Source: Nepenthes gracilis | Taxonomy: Eukaryota; Streptophyta; Magnoliopsida; Caryophyllales; Nepenthaceae | Direction: 5' to 3' | NCBI GenBank assembly: GCA_033239525.1 | Contig: BSYO01000030.1 | Span: 9,006,530-9,070,529 of the forward strand | Length of the DNA stretch: 64,000 nt | Shown: one piece after another, positions 12,634 to 25,000 of the stretch | How the letters are laid out: the number at the start of each line of letters is the position of its first letter | How positions within the stretch are numbered: the first letter of the stretch is position 1 | Notes under the pieces: model-generated | The model's database searches: none | Seen by the model: only the letters and a program-made list of their open reading frames with translations | Told to the model about the DNA's origin: nothing | Position numbers and translations under genes: made by a program

Positions 12634-13049
12634 CTAGTTTGACTCGTCGATGCATAAATGAGAATCAGGCAGTTTCTGTTTCTTTGGTTCAGGCTCACCT
12701 AATTGCAAGGAAACTGAGATCTCTTCATCACAAGGATTCCTTGATGCCGTTAGGGTTTTCGATTCCAGGCCATCATGTTGTCTGTTCTCATGCATAGGAG
12801 AAGACTTTTCACTGCAGCTCGGGATGAACTGGTGCTCTATGTTAGGCAGTGTTTTGTTCCCGTTGTGTTCTATGTCAATGAAAGTTGCAGTCGCGCCGAT
12901 GTCAGACTTGACATCTAAGGGCATCTGTTGGAAGTTCAAACCAAGAGGTGCAAATTTCTCTTTGGTTCTGTCTTTTGCAGGTGGAGATGACTCCCCAATT
13001 GTAGAGTCAGCATTTACAGCTGAAAGGTTCCTTTGCTCTTCCACAGCAG
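12634..13049 (-). CDS. NAL1-like: NAL1-like exon 5 and stop
   Basis: 416 nt, acceptor ATGCTTAG. The frame continues LQ-AAVEEQRN, with PSCSEKSSPMHENRQ, SVSLQLGEPEPKKQK and a final SHLCIDESN before TAG at 12634-12636. This is the low-complexity regulatory tail seen in the family. Confidence 0.92.
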
Positions 13050-16000
13050 CTAAGCATGAATCAAATCATATATATTTAGACAAGCAACTCGAGTACATAA
13101 ACAAGAGCAAGGTTACCGAGAATTTGCATCAGGCACTTAGAAAAATGGCAATGAAATCACTTAATTTTCCTATGTATTTGGCTGGGAAATGAAATTCTTC
13201 CTTTACCCTTCCCACGGCAAAAACTTGAATAAAAAAAAGGGGAATGTCAACGTATCCAAGGAAAAACGATCGAGTTCTATAATAGACCTATTCAATACCC
13301 AATTTGGTTCTGAGGTATGAAAGAATAAGTCCATTGATAAGATCTAGACTAAATACAAAATGAATTGAAGCTACTGAATGAGGAAATGGATTTTAAAATT
13401 TATTAACATTCTCCATAAAAGACAATGTTAATAATCTTGTATATACTGAAATCATTAAAAGAACACCTAATAATTTAATGGGTTCTGTACAAAGTACTTA
13501 AATATGGAAAAAAATAACATTTAGGATACTAATACTCTAATATTCATAATTCAGAAAGATGGATCAACGTATCAATTCACAAGGGGGATAAGAAATTGTG
13601 GTAGCTCAAAATAAAACATCTCAAATCCTTTAGTTTGATGGCTAGCGTTATCATAATGATAATGTTGTTCCATTGTGTCATAAAGGTCAAATTCAAACCA
13701 CGAGAACTTCTATGCAATGCAGTGTATCTAACCCTCCTAAAACCCAACTACATGGGAGTCTTGTGTATTGTGCTGCCTTTGCACATCCTTTATTTTATCG
13801 AATATCTGGTACCGGATTTTGGAGTACATGCTCTGAGTATTGGTAAGATACACATCCAATCAGAAACTTGTATACTAGTAGTGCTTCTGATCAATATCAA
13901 AAAGAAATGAACCCTGACAAACATGCCTCATAATCCACATGTCTCTATCGAAATGTTCATCCTTTATTTTATGGAATATCTGGTACCAGATTTCGGAGTA
14001 AATGCTCAAGGGAGAGTATTCATCCAATCAGCGACTTGTATACTAGTAGGGCTTTTGATCGATATCAAAATGAAATGAACCACCCTGTCAAGCATGCTTA
14101 GAAATTCACGTATCTTTGAAACTTTACCAGTAACACACATTTTAGGTTTAGATTCTGGTCAATGTTAAATTCAGATAGCTCTCTTTCTTTGCAAAAGAGT
14201 GGAAAGGTGCTCCCTTTTTCTCTTATTTTAAGGCTTTCACCATTTTGAGGCATCTCCATATATTCAAGTTTAATTTGTATTGACTGTCAAGCCAAGAAAT
14301 CAGCATAATCGCTCCTGCAGCTCATAAAAGGAGTAAAAGATACAAGAGTTGAAATACAAACCTTGAAGCCCTTCATCATTCGTGATGAGATCGAGTTCAA
14401 GGAGGTCCAGAAGGCGACCAAGATCAACAGCGCTTGTCCAGTTCTCGGGAGGTTGCCCAACTTTTAGCTTTAACTTTCCACGATTTGCTGTTCCACCCCA
14501 TATAATCCCAACTGGCTGGGGCTTCTCCCCGTTCTTACCTGTCAAGAGTACGAGGCTTCCACTATCACCTTCAAGATCAAATGTCTGTTGGTTTTCACCG
14601 ACAACGAGAAAATCATTAAAGAAGCAAATCCCTTTGTCATCGTTATACTCCAAAGCATAGGCCATTATAGTTCCAGAAGTAAAGCCAGAGCTTCTTCCAA
14701 CTTTTATCACTTGCCTACCAACCAGGCTGCCAATTTTAGACTGCAAGTCAATGGTATGCACATCATCAATCTCGCCTACACCTTTGACTGTTGTAGTCAC
14801 ATAGGCAGTGTCAAAATCCTCGGAAAAAGGGATAAAAGCCCCATCAGCTCGGACAAATGTCTCTGCAGGAACATAAAATAGTAATGGGTTCCTGTGGGGT
14901 CAAGACACAATTTGCATAATTGAAAAATTGGAGTCAACCATGCACAGCCTATTTTAACATCATGCAGCAAGATGCCATCTTGAAAAGATAGAAATGATTC
15001 AAATGAACCTTAGAAATGAAATTGTAAGATCCCTCTGGCAAGTCAAACTTAACAAAAAATCGCAGCCATAAAATATTGCTACAACGAAGACCTTCAAGAA
15101 TGGACAAGCACTTTCTCTAGTATCTGGCAAATGCCAAATAGCAATTCTGAGAAGTTGTAACAGATCCTAAACAATTTGCTATATGAACGACCCAGATATG
15201 CCTGATGCATACCAAGTAGCAATTCATGCAGTCTCCTACCCCCCCTTCCCCCCCCTCCCCAGTAAGCAAGTTGATTGTTTAAATTCGGACTCCAAGAAAA
15301 TGAAAATGATGAAAGTGAGGTGGTCATGGCCGGTTGAGTGCATCATTTATCACCATCCAATCAAACCACTTTTCTTTCAGGAGCTCCAAGCCAGTTGGAA
15401 TTAGGTGCAAAGCACTTGAAAATGAAGCCAAAACCAACACTATATGGCTCTCCCATTTCCCACGAAAAGCTGCACCGTGAAATACTTCAAACAGCAATGC
15501 CAAAGAAGAAGAAAATAAGCAGCGAAAGGAAATGTAACAGTGTAGACAACAACAGTCAGATTCGGAGTGGGTTATGCAGACTTTCATATGCCTTTCACTC
15601 TTTCTTCTTTCCTGGATCAAGGTTTCAATTTTGGGTTACTTTCATAGGTGTTTCTTTAGTAATATTTCCAAAAGATCTCCAGAGGCCCAATCAGTGATTC
15701 TTTCACTCAAAAGTCAAGCTCAACAAGGCAATAAGGTTTTAAGGTAGTGACCACTTTCTAGAGTAAATTCTATAATGTAATCATGCCTAAAAAATCCAAT
15801 AGAACCAAGTCTAAAGATCCGAGGGAAAAGATTATGGAACTAAGAGCTAATGGAGACCATATAAAGAGTTGGACTCCATAAAAGTCTATATTCTGTGGCA
15901 TGATTTAGCAAAGAATTTCAGTATTTGCATAACTGTCAGCAAGGAAAAAGAAATTACTTCAAATAGACTATTATTTGATCTGTAAGGAAAACAATGTGCA

Positions 16001-19000
16001 TGAAATAGACTCTAAGGAGTTGTCACCCAAATACAAAAAATCACAACCTCATTACCAAAAAATGTAACAGCCCCAACCACAAACCATGCAACATGTTCAG
16101 GAAAACTATAGACAAAAAAAAAAAAAAAAAAAACAAGATCAGTGCTTGTCACTGTCCTAATTCACGTTCCCTTTTATCTCCTAAGTAATCTATCCTTTCT
16201 AGTCTCTTGCACGCTTCGAACCAAGACTCTGGCAACTACAGACCTTAAAGTCCTCCAACTGTACAGCCAAAAGTCTTCAAATTTGTAATCTTAAATAGCA
16301 AAAGATGAATCCCAAGAGTTTATTAAATCCCATCATTGATACAAATGTGTCTCAAAGCATCTGATCCCAGGTAAGTTCAAATCTGAACTTCATGCTAGAG
16401 TTTCTTGATCATTGTTGCTTGTCCTACATCAGTACAAGCAAAAAATGGACCTCCTCAAGAAATACACTCCCAGATAACTTTGATTTGCAATACACATAGG
16501 CCGATGTTAATAGCAGTTTGCAAAAGTCTTTACACAGATGTTCCATTTGGTGAAACTCAACTAGTAAACATGAGAATCAAAGAGACAAATCCGCTTCAAA
16601 GGAACAGACTTACCAACGAGACCAATTCCCTTTTGTGTCCAAATTCAATATGGGCAAGAAGCAAATACCACAATTCAGCACGGATTACCTCCATTAATAG
16701 AATTTTCAATTACCACTTCAACCCTCAACCTTTCCTCCAACCAAAGGTTTAAAAGAACCAGTTCTGTTTACCCCGTTATACCTTATTTCCTGTTTCAAGT
16801 CCAAATACTACAGTAGAAGACATTATTTCGTTTCTGTGCATCATTGCAAAAATTCCTATCTAAACTATATCAATGATTGTCCAATAACAAATAATACAGC
16901 CAAAATGAGTTGAGAGCATTATATAGGGTTTTGATAGTTAGTTTTCATCGTTTAAGAGAATTAGACTAAGCATTCTAAAAGTAAGTCCGGACTGTCATAA
17001 CCCATCAATGGATACTTACTGCAATGCAGGCTGAAAAAAAAAAAAAAAAAAAACATCAGACGCCTCAACCGAAAATTATTATCTTTTCAGCACTAGAATA
17101 AATGCAAAAACATTGCTCACAAATGTTTGGAGAACTTAAACTGAGCCAATTAGTAATTTTTGAAACTGCATTACCTGGGTTACTTCCTGCAAAGATTCCA
17201 TACCAAAGATCATCTGTGATAAATGATGTTGCTCTCTTTACTGCACCAAGATATACACCAGGCCCAAGGTTGGGAGGCAAAGGGTGAAACATTTTCTGGT
17301 TTGGATAATCCAAGTCTACTGCAACATGCCGGTTTGTGAGAAAACCAACCTGTCTGTTCTCAGTTCTGCTTTTCACAATAGCCCCCAACGTACCATATGT
17401 TTCTTGGCTTGCAACCTAGGTGACAATTAAGTGCTTAATTGACAAATCAACAACAGGAGGCACAAACTGTAGAAAACAAGATGCTTTCTTCCACATGTAT
17501 ATCAAGGTTAAATGGAACTCTACTTTTCACTATACATTTTGACCTGGGGCAGAATGAGGATCCTATTAATATCTTGACCAATGTTAATTTTATTCTTAAA
17601 CAGACAGAGAGAGAAACGTCGTGCATCTAATGGAGAAAAAACGAAAGAGTCCAACCAAAAAATATAAAGTTATTACGGAATGGAAATGAAATTCACCAAC
17701 CAGCATGAGTCATTCAAAGAAAAGAATCATCTGAATTTCTGGCATTAGTAATTGCAAGAGAAATAACATGCTTACTTTACTGCAATTCTCATCCAAAATG
17801 GGGAAGGTTTTTGAAATAAACTGACTTTTAAAACACAAAGTCCCAAAAAGATCTAAAATATTGCTATAAGTCGAGATTTATCAGAAGTCCCCACTCTTGG
17901 ACAGCAGTAGCTCAGTACCTGTCTATCAGTAGCATCTGTGGAATTAAAGCAAATGAGCCAAAAGCCTTAATGTTGGGGAATAACTCGACATTAGGTCTAT
18001 CTGGTTCATCATTCACTTACCCCCTCTGGTTCTTTGCATTAAGTATTAGGTAACAATGAATAAGCTTATCAACAAGAATTACCTTATCAATAAGAATTAC
18101 CTCCCATTGATCTAACTACATGGTCAAATGTGAGCAAACAGTGGGCAACACAGATACAAAAGCAGGGGACCAGAAACTACTGAAACAGTAGGTGGAACCA
18201 AAGGCTCCGACATGGGAATAAATTAACATTGTATTAGTCTACATTGTTTATTTTTCATCTTCGAACTCTCTTTGCTTCAATTAGTAAGTCTAACAATAAA
18301 TATCAGTAAGAGTTTCTGCACATTCATCCAAAACTAACCATGCAATGCTGAAAAACAAAGAGCAACACAGAGAATGGGTGGAACAATAGGTGGAACCAAT
18401 GGCCTCAACCTTGTTGCCACATAAGAGAATGGGTGGGATCTATCACTAACAGATTTGAATAAGGACATGCCAAACTGCCTTAATCCATAAATTCCAAAAC
18501 AAGTTAAAATGATAATCTGTTCTAAAACGATTTGAAATTTTCTTTTGTTCCTTGAGGCCTTCAATAGATCATTGAGCATGCATTACTTGATTTCTGCATT
18601 GTAATAAGCAATTCCTTTATTAACCATGAACCTTCTCTCCCCTGCCCCTTTTAATAAGAATTAGTATACTTCCGTGCAAAAAGACACCCAGGGTCACCCA
18701 TACATGTAAAATATATCCACCAGAAAAATGAGAACCTTTCGCAAAGATGTCCAGAAAAGATCAAGAAAAATATAGAAATAATGCATTCTTCATTGTCTTT
18801 ATGATAAATCAACATCCATTTCTCCCTTTATATAGTTGGTCCTTTCATCCTGTGTTCTCAATATCATTGAAAGCCTAATACCCTACTCTTTGTAAACATT
18901 AGTGTAACATTAACCTTGCTTCATTACAATCTAGAGATCGTGGGTGGGTTCAAAATTCACTAAAACAACATTCTGCATTACTCAAGTAAGGTTGGTCACT

Positions 19001-22000
19001 AGGCCACCATTTTTCTTTCAACCTAATAGCATCTGTATCACAACCCATGAAGGAATTATCTAAAAATTGCTAAAATCCTTAATTTTATGAAGTGAAAAGT
19101 CTAAAACTTTTTCATGGAACTGAAAGAACCATGTTTTGTAAAATCCTCATTGGTATTACATATGGAAGCAACAATCTTTTTATATCCCTCCCTAACTGAC
19201 AAAACCATGTTGCTCCTCTGTACAAAAAGGCAATGACACCATCTAACACTGTTATAAAATTCAAATAATTAACATCAAAGATAAGAGTTATTTCTTTTGA
19301 TTCTCAAATTTTGATTGAAGCTTTTAGTCACCGAGCCTTCTCCACTTTCAAAATCTTATTACATTCACCATCACAAATTATTACTAATGTGGACATCATG
19401 GATAAAGATATTTGATTTTATTTTCAATTAGAAGATATTTGATTTTATTTTCAAATTAGTAGAGTTTTATTTTATTTAATTAGTAAAGATTTTATTATAT
19501 TTTTTAGTTTTAGAAGTTATGTCATATTTAGTTAGAAAATTATATTTATTTTCAAATTATCATAGGATTAGAATTTCTCTATATAAAGATCCTAAACTCT
19601 ATTATTTGAGGAATCATCGATGATTTGACTGAACTATTGAGTATTATAATTTCCTTCTCCCTCTCTTGATCTATGCTTCTCTTCTCTCTAATCCTCCTTC
19701 TGTCTCTCCCCCTCCTCTTAGTTTCTTCTCCTCCCCTCCCCTGCTTTTCCTCTTCCCTGCATCACTTCTCCTTCCCTTCCCTTGCTTTCCCCTTCCCTTT
19801 CAAATTATCATAGGATTAGAATTTCTCTATATAAAGATCCTAAACTCTTTTAAATTTAAACTATTGAGTATTATAATTTCTTTCTCCCTCTCTTGATCTA
19901 TGCTTCTCTTCTCTCTAAAGGTTCCCTTCCCTTCCCTTGCTTTCCCCTTCCCTGCATCAAATTTAATATCAGAGAAGGTTCCCATTTCCTGCATTAAATT
20001 GTAATTGTCTTTCTTCTCTCTTGTTCTTTCTACTTCTTACCTCACTCTATTCCCTTCCCATTTATCCTCTTTCTCCTCTCCTGCCCTTCCTTTGCCACCC
20101 CTTTCCTGCACCATGAAGGATCTAGAATCAATCATTAGTTGAAACTACTACTGCGAGCAAAATAGTCATATCTACATCACATATTGCCACCTTACATGGT
20201 CACTTCATTGGATAGGGGTACAAACAGGTGTGTGGATTGGTAGATGTATGGAGTGGAGTGGTGCCAAAAGTGTCATCTCATCTGGAGGGTTGTGTAGCCA
20301 CTCATTTTGTGGTCGAGAAATTGATTAGAGAAGTTTTATTCGATGGGGTTGAGTTACAGCCACCCAGGAAGAATTGATGCAGACATCATGGATGAAGAGA
20401 TTTGATTTTATTTTTAAATTAGATTTGATTTTATTTCTAATTAGAAGAGATTTGATTTTATTTTTTATTTGATTTTATTTTTAAATTAGAAGAGATTTGA
20501 TTTTATTTTTAAATTAGTAAAATTTGATTTTATTTAATTAGTAAAAATTTTATTTGATTTTTTTTTTTTAAGAAAGTTATGTTATATTTAGTTAGAAAAT
20601 TATATTTACTTTAAAATTATCTTAGAATTAGAGTTTCTCTATATATGAACCTTAAACTCTATTATTTGAGGAAGCATTAATGAATTGAATGAACTATTGA
20701 GTATTATGGTTTTCTTTTCCCTCTCATGATTTCTGCTTCTCTTTTCTCTGGTTCTCCTTCTATCTCTTCCCTTCCTCTTAGTTTCTTCTCCTCCCCTCCC
20801 CTGCTTTTCCCTTTCCCTGCATCACTTCTCCTTCCCTTCCCATGCTTCCCCCTTCCCTACATCAATTACCTTCCTCCTTACACTCATCCCACTCACCCAT
20901 CTCCACCATCTCATTCCTTCCTTCATCCTTTGTTGATTTCAAGGGGAGACCCTATCACAAATCAAACAATAGCATGGGGCAAACTATAATGCATCTTTCT
21001 CTTCTAGAAGATGATACGTCACTCATTTCATAATTTTACAAATCCCATTCCATTTTTTTAAACCATAATTCTTTTGAATTAGAAGATCAAATTTCTGGTG
21101 TAAATTGAGAAGAAGGGATGTAGGGCATCTAGTGGTAGCCAAAATAGAGGGAACATTGTTATTGGTTTCCATCACTTCCAATTATAGGTTCTAGGGCAAA
21201 CCATAATGCACCTTTCTCTTCTAGAAGATGGTACGTCACTATTTCATAATTTTACAAATCTCATTCCATTTTTTTAAAATATTAATTCTTTTGAATTAGA
21301 AGATCGAATTTCTGGTGTAAATTGAGAAGAAGGGATGTAGGGCATCTAGTTTAGAGGGAACAATTGGTTTCCATCACTTCCAGGTTCTCCATTTTTTTAA
21401 AATATTTTAATTCCATTTTTTAAAATATTAATTCTTTTGAATTAGAAGATCGAATTTCTGGTGTAAATTGAGAAGAAGGGATGTAGGGCATCTAGTGGTA
21501 GCCAAAACAGAGGGAACATTGTTATTGGTTTCCATCACTTCCAATTATAGATTCCAGGAAAAAGAACATAGTGTATACAATTAAAAGGGCAGTACATGAT
21601 CTTGTGGAAGAGAAAGGTACATAGTTGATAGTTTGTCTAAATGTTAAGGAAGCTCCTTGTATTTTTTCCAGGCTTCTGCTTGAAGTAGTAGGAAAACAAT
21701 GAAGGTGACAGCGAGAGATGTTTTGGTTGATTAGACAGTGGAACAGTGGTAGGGAGGAAGTGAATAATTGTTATGGTAAATGAAATAGTTGTTCTAAACT
21801 GAAGGAGGCTTGTTAATAGATAATCCTTGCCACAAAAGTAACATATGTTGAGACGATCACTTTTTCTGCTCTTTGTTCTCTTCCAGGCATTGCTTCATTT
21901 TCAGTGTGTTCATTCTCATCCTGTTGTTCCTCAAGTCATTCTTCATGTCCTACTCAGAATGAGTTCATCCACTTGTTCTTCTCCTCAATTGATACTCTAT

Positions 22001-25000
22001 TTGATATTACATGTCATGCAATGCTATACAAATCCAAATTGGAGAGACAGAGATAGAATTGAAAGAGAAATGTGAGAGAGAGAAAACAGATGATTAGGTC
22101 TGCATGACCCTGATTCTCGTCAATCATCTAAATGCAAAACATGATTCCCAGGTTGCTTCTAGCTTTTTAAGAATATTATTTATTTGTTATAGGTCTTTTA
22201 TATTATTAAATTCACATTATTTGTGCAGTGCAACCATATCTCTAGCCCGAATAGGGCCAGGCATTATAAATGATGTTGCTTGGCCGAATGGGGAACTCAT
22301 ATTAGGACATATGTATGAATATAACAAACAAAAAAATAAATAATAATTAAAAAAGTGAGGCACAACTAAGGAATCACATCCTATATACAAATGATTAATG
22401 AGAATTGGGGTTGATCCAAAATCTATCCATCCACTTTCTCTTTTGAAATTCCTTTCTCAATTTCTTGCATTCTTCTGTCTCAATTCTCAGATATCTCTAG
22501 TTTGGATTTGAAGCTCATGATTCGCATCACAAAAATCATATATCACATAGAGCAGATCATCAAGCACACATTGAATGAGAAGAACAAATGGATGATCTCA
22601 TTGAAAATGAATTACACAAGGATGAGAATGAACACACTAAAAATGAAACAAAAATGTTGATCATGATCTCAATTTGAATCAGCGATGGATAAGAGAAGAT
22701 TAAAGCTTGAAAGCAAAAACAGAACACTGCAAAATTAATTCATCAGATATAACACTTGTTGCAATGCTTATCAATCAATAAGCCTTATTATCTTCTGAAC
22801 AATTGTAACAGTTATCATAATAATTATTCTTCCCCTCCTAACATTATTACAATCTGATGCAGGGGAAGAAAAGTAGGGGAGGAAAAGGAGAAGAAATTGA
22901 TAGGAGAGGAAGAAACAGAAGGAGAACTAAGGGGAAGAGAAGGAAAGTTCAGGGGAGAGAGAGAAGTAAATACCAAGAGGGAGGAAAATGAAATCACAAT
23001 CACTCAAATTTTATTCAATTTATCAATGTTATCTCAAATAATAGAGTTAAGATCCTTATATAGAGAATTCTATACGTAGTATAATTTGAAAATAAAATCA
23101 AATCTAATAGTGTTGGGCCCCAATATTAAAACAGCAGGAAGAAAAGTCGAGAATAGAGGCCCAAATTTGGTCCGCTTATGAAAAATCTGGGAATAAAATC
23201 AAATAGGGGAGAAGGCTCCGGAGGAAATCCTAAAAGTCAAGGTGCCCCACTCGGGGACTGGGACTGCTCATCCAAGGCCGGGAATGCCAGCTAAGCAACT
23301 TCGCGATTCCCAACAAAATAAAAACAAATGTAATGCCTTTTGCATTAAAAGAGTCCCTCAAATCAAATGTTTCCTCCCAACGGCCCGGTGATAAATCTCA
23401 GCAAAGCCCCTTCTAAAGGGACCGAAACTCCTTCCCAAAATCAAAATTAAAAAAGGAGCAAAAGACTCCCAAATCATAGTTTTTTTACGAAAATTAACCA
23501 TTAAATCAAACCTAAGCCTTGGTTTTTCCTCCCCATTTAAGAGGAGGTTTTCCACGTAAAAATCCGATCTCAATCCTCATCTCGTAACAACACCCCAAAT
23601 ACTTGTGTTGCTAGGAACCGCGATCCGTCGGACCTCAACCTCTGCATCTCTCGGACTAACGCAACATTGGCGCCGTCTGTGGGAAGGAAGAGTAAAACTA
23701 ACTTCACTCTCTACAACGAGCATCGCGAGAGATGATACGCAGAACAATTACGTCCATGGGAAGAGGAGCGCGTCCCAGATGCCTCCGTCGGGTGGCAACC
23801 ACCGGCAGCCTTAGTTCGCGCGAAGGTGGGGACCTGCGTGACCTCCGGGAGAAGGCGGGGCGAACAATCCAGGGGCCCACGCTCCGAAAGCCCGCGTCGG
23901 AAGCACCCGTATAAGACTCTGGCGAGTTGAGGGACTACATCAACAGGAAGAAATTGAGCCAAGCCCACCAAAAGCCTCCAAGAAAAAGAAGATCTTTGGA
24001 CTAAAGAAAAGTCGTAGGAGGAAGAAGACCCTCCGCCCCGAGAACGGGAAAAGAAAAAAAAGAAGGGCAAGCGCCAGTGTGGAAGACCCAAGGGCCGTCG
24101 GCAAAAAGAGCCCAGTGGATGGTCCTCGGGGAGAAGGCCCTCGGCCCCATGGGACTCCCTCACCAACATCTTGAGGCGATTAGGGAAGAGGAGTTTTAAG
24201 ATGGCCCGAGCCGTTGAAGAACCAGAGGGAGGCGACCGGTGGGAGTAATGCCACTACCATTGCGGCCCGCGGCCAAAATCGAAGATCTGGGAAACTCCGG
24301 GCGGAGATCGGCGGCTATGATAGAGGGCTATCTCGTGTTTCTTAGCGGCCCAGGCGCAAGTCGCGCCGCTCAAAGGGTAAGGCCATAATGGGCATGGAGC
24401 ACGCCTGACCACCCGCTGGGGGCGCTAAAACAGCGAGGCCAGCCCAAAAGTCGCAAGGACGAGGAGATGGCGAAGAGAAGCATGAAAGCCCAGCGTGTGG
24501 GCAAAAAAAAAGGGGAAAAAGAGAAAAAGGCCAGAGGCCAATGTAAAGTATATACATCAATGAAAATGTCTTTTTATAACATCCATTAAAGCGTTTATGC
24601 TCCCTCATCAGCGGCAAATAAGTAACTCGCAGCATCAACAAAACTTGGGTGCCAACCCGAGCGACCAAATGGTCGGAGTGAGGTGTGCAACAAAATGAAT
24701 GCGATCGGACCCCGAGGTATACAATCGCACCCAGAGGTCGTGCCGAGCGACCCCAGTTTGGGGCGTCAAAGCAACCCCAGTCGGACCCAGAGGTCGCAAC
24801 AAAACAAAGGGATGGCCCGGCGACCCGCCAGTTGATAGGTTTAAAATTACCTTCGGGCCCCCGAGGTAAAAGTGAGTAAATCCTAAAGGCCGGGCAAGAA
24901 AAATGCAAAGAAAGGGTTAAAAGCTAGAAAGTCCCAGGGAGGATCATTATAAAAACCAAAAGGAGTCATGCACCCAACAATAACGTTAATTATTGCAAGA

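Larger units (their letters stand above)
19385..20864 (+). mobile_element. Compact non-autonomous LTR retroelement (1480 bp)
   Basis: Two LTRs of the same family as the solo LTR at 6863 flank only ~415 bp of internal DNA. The ends are TAATGTGG (a mutated TGATGCAG) and CTACATCA (a mutated CTGCATCA). The perfect duplication ATTAC flanks it (19380-19384 and 20865-20869). Just inside the 5' LTR, aatatcagagaagg resembles the initiator-Met tRNA primer site TGGTATCAGAG. A purine stretch AGGAAGAA precedes the 3' LTR. There is no gag or pol, so it would have needed an autonomous relative for mobility, probably one like the element at 22855-31879. Confidence 0.92.

Noticed and set aside
23711..24169. 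152-codon minus-strand frame in the nested element
   Set aside because: Shadow of GC-rich sequence; the plus strand there shows the gag-like ELRDYINRKK scrap instead.
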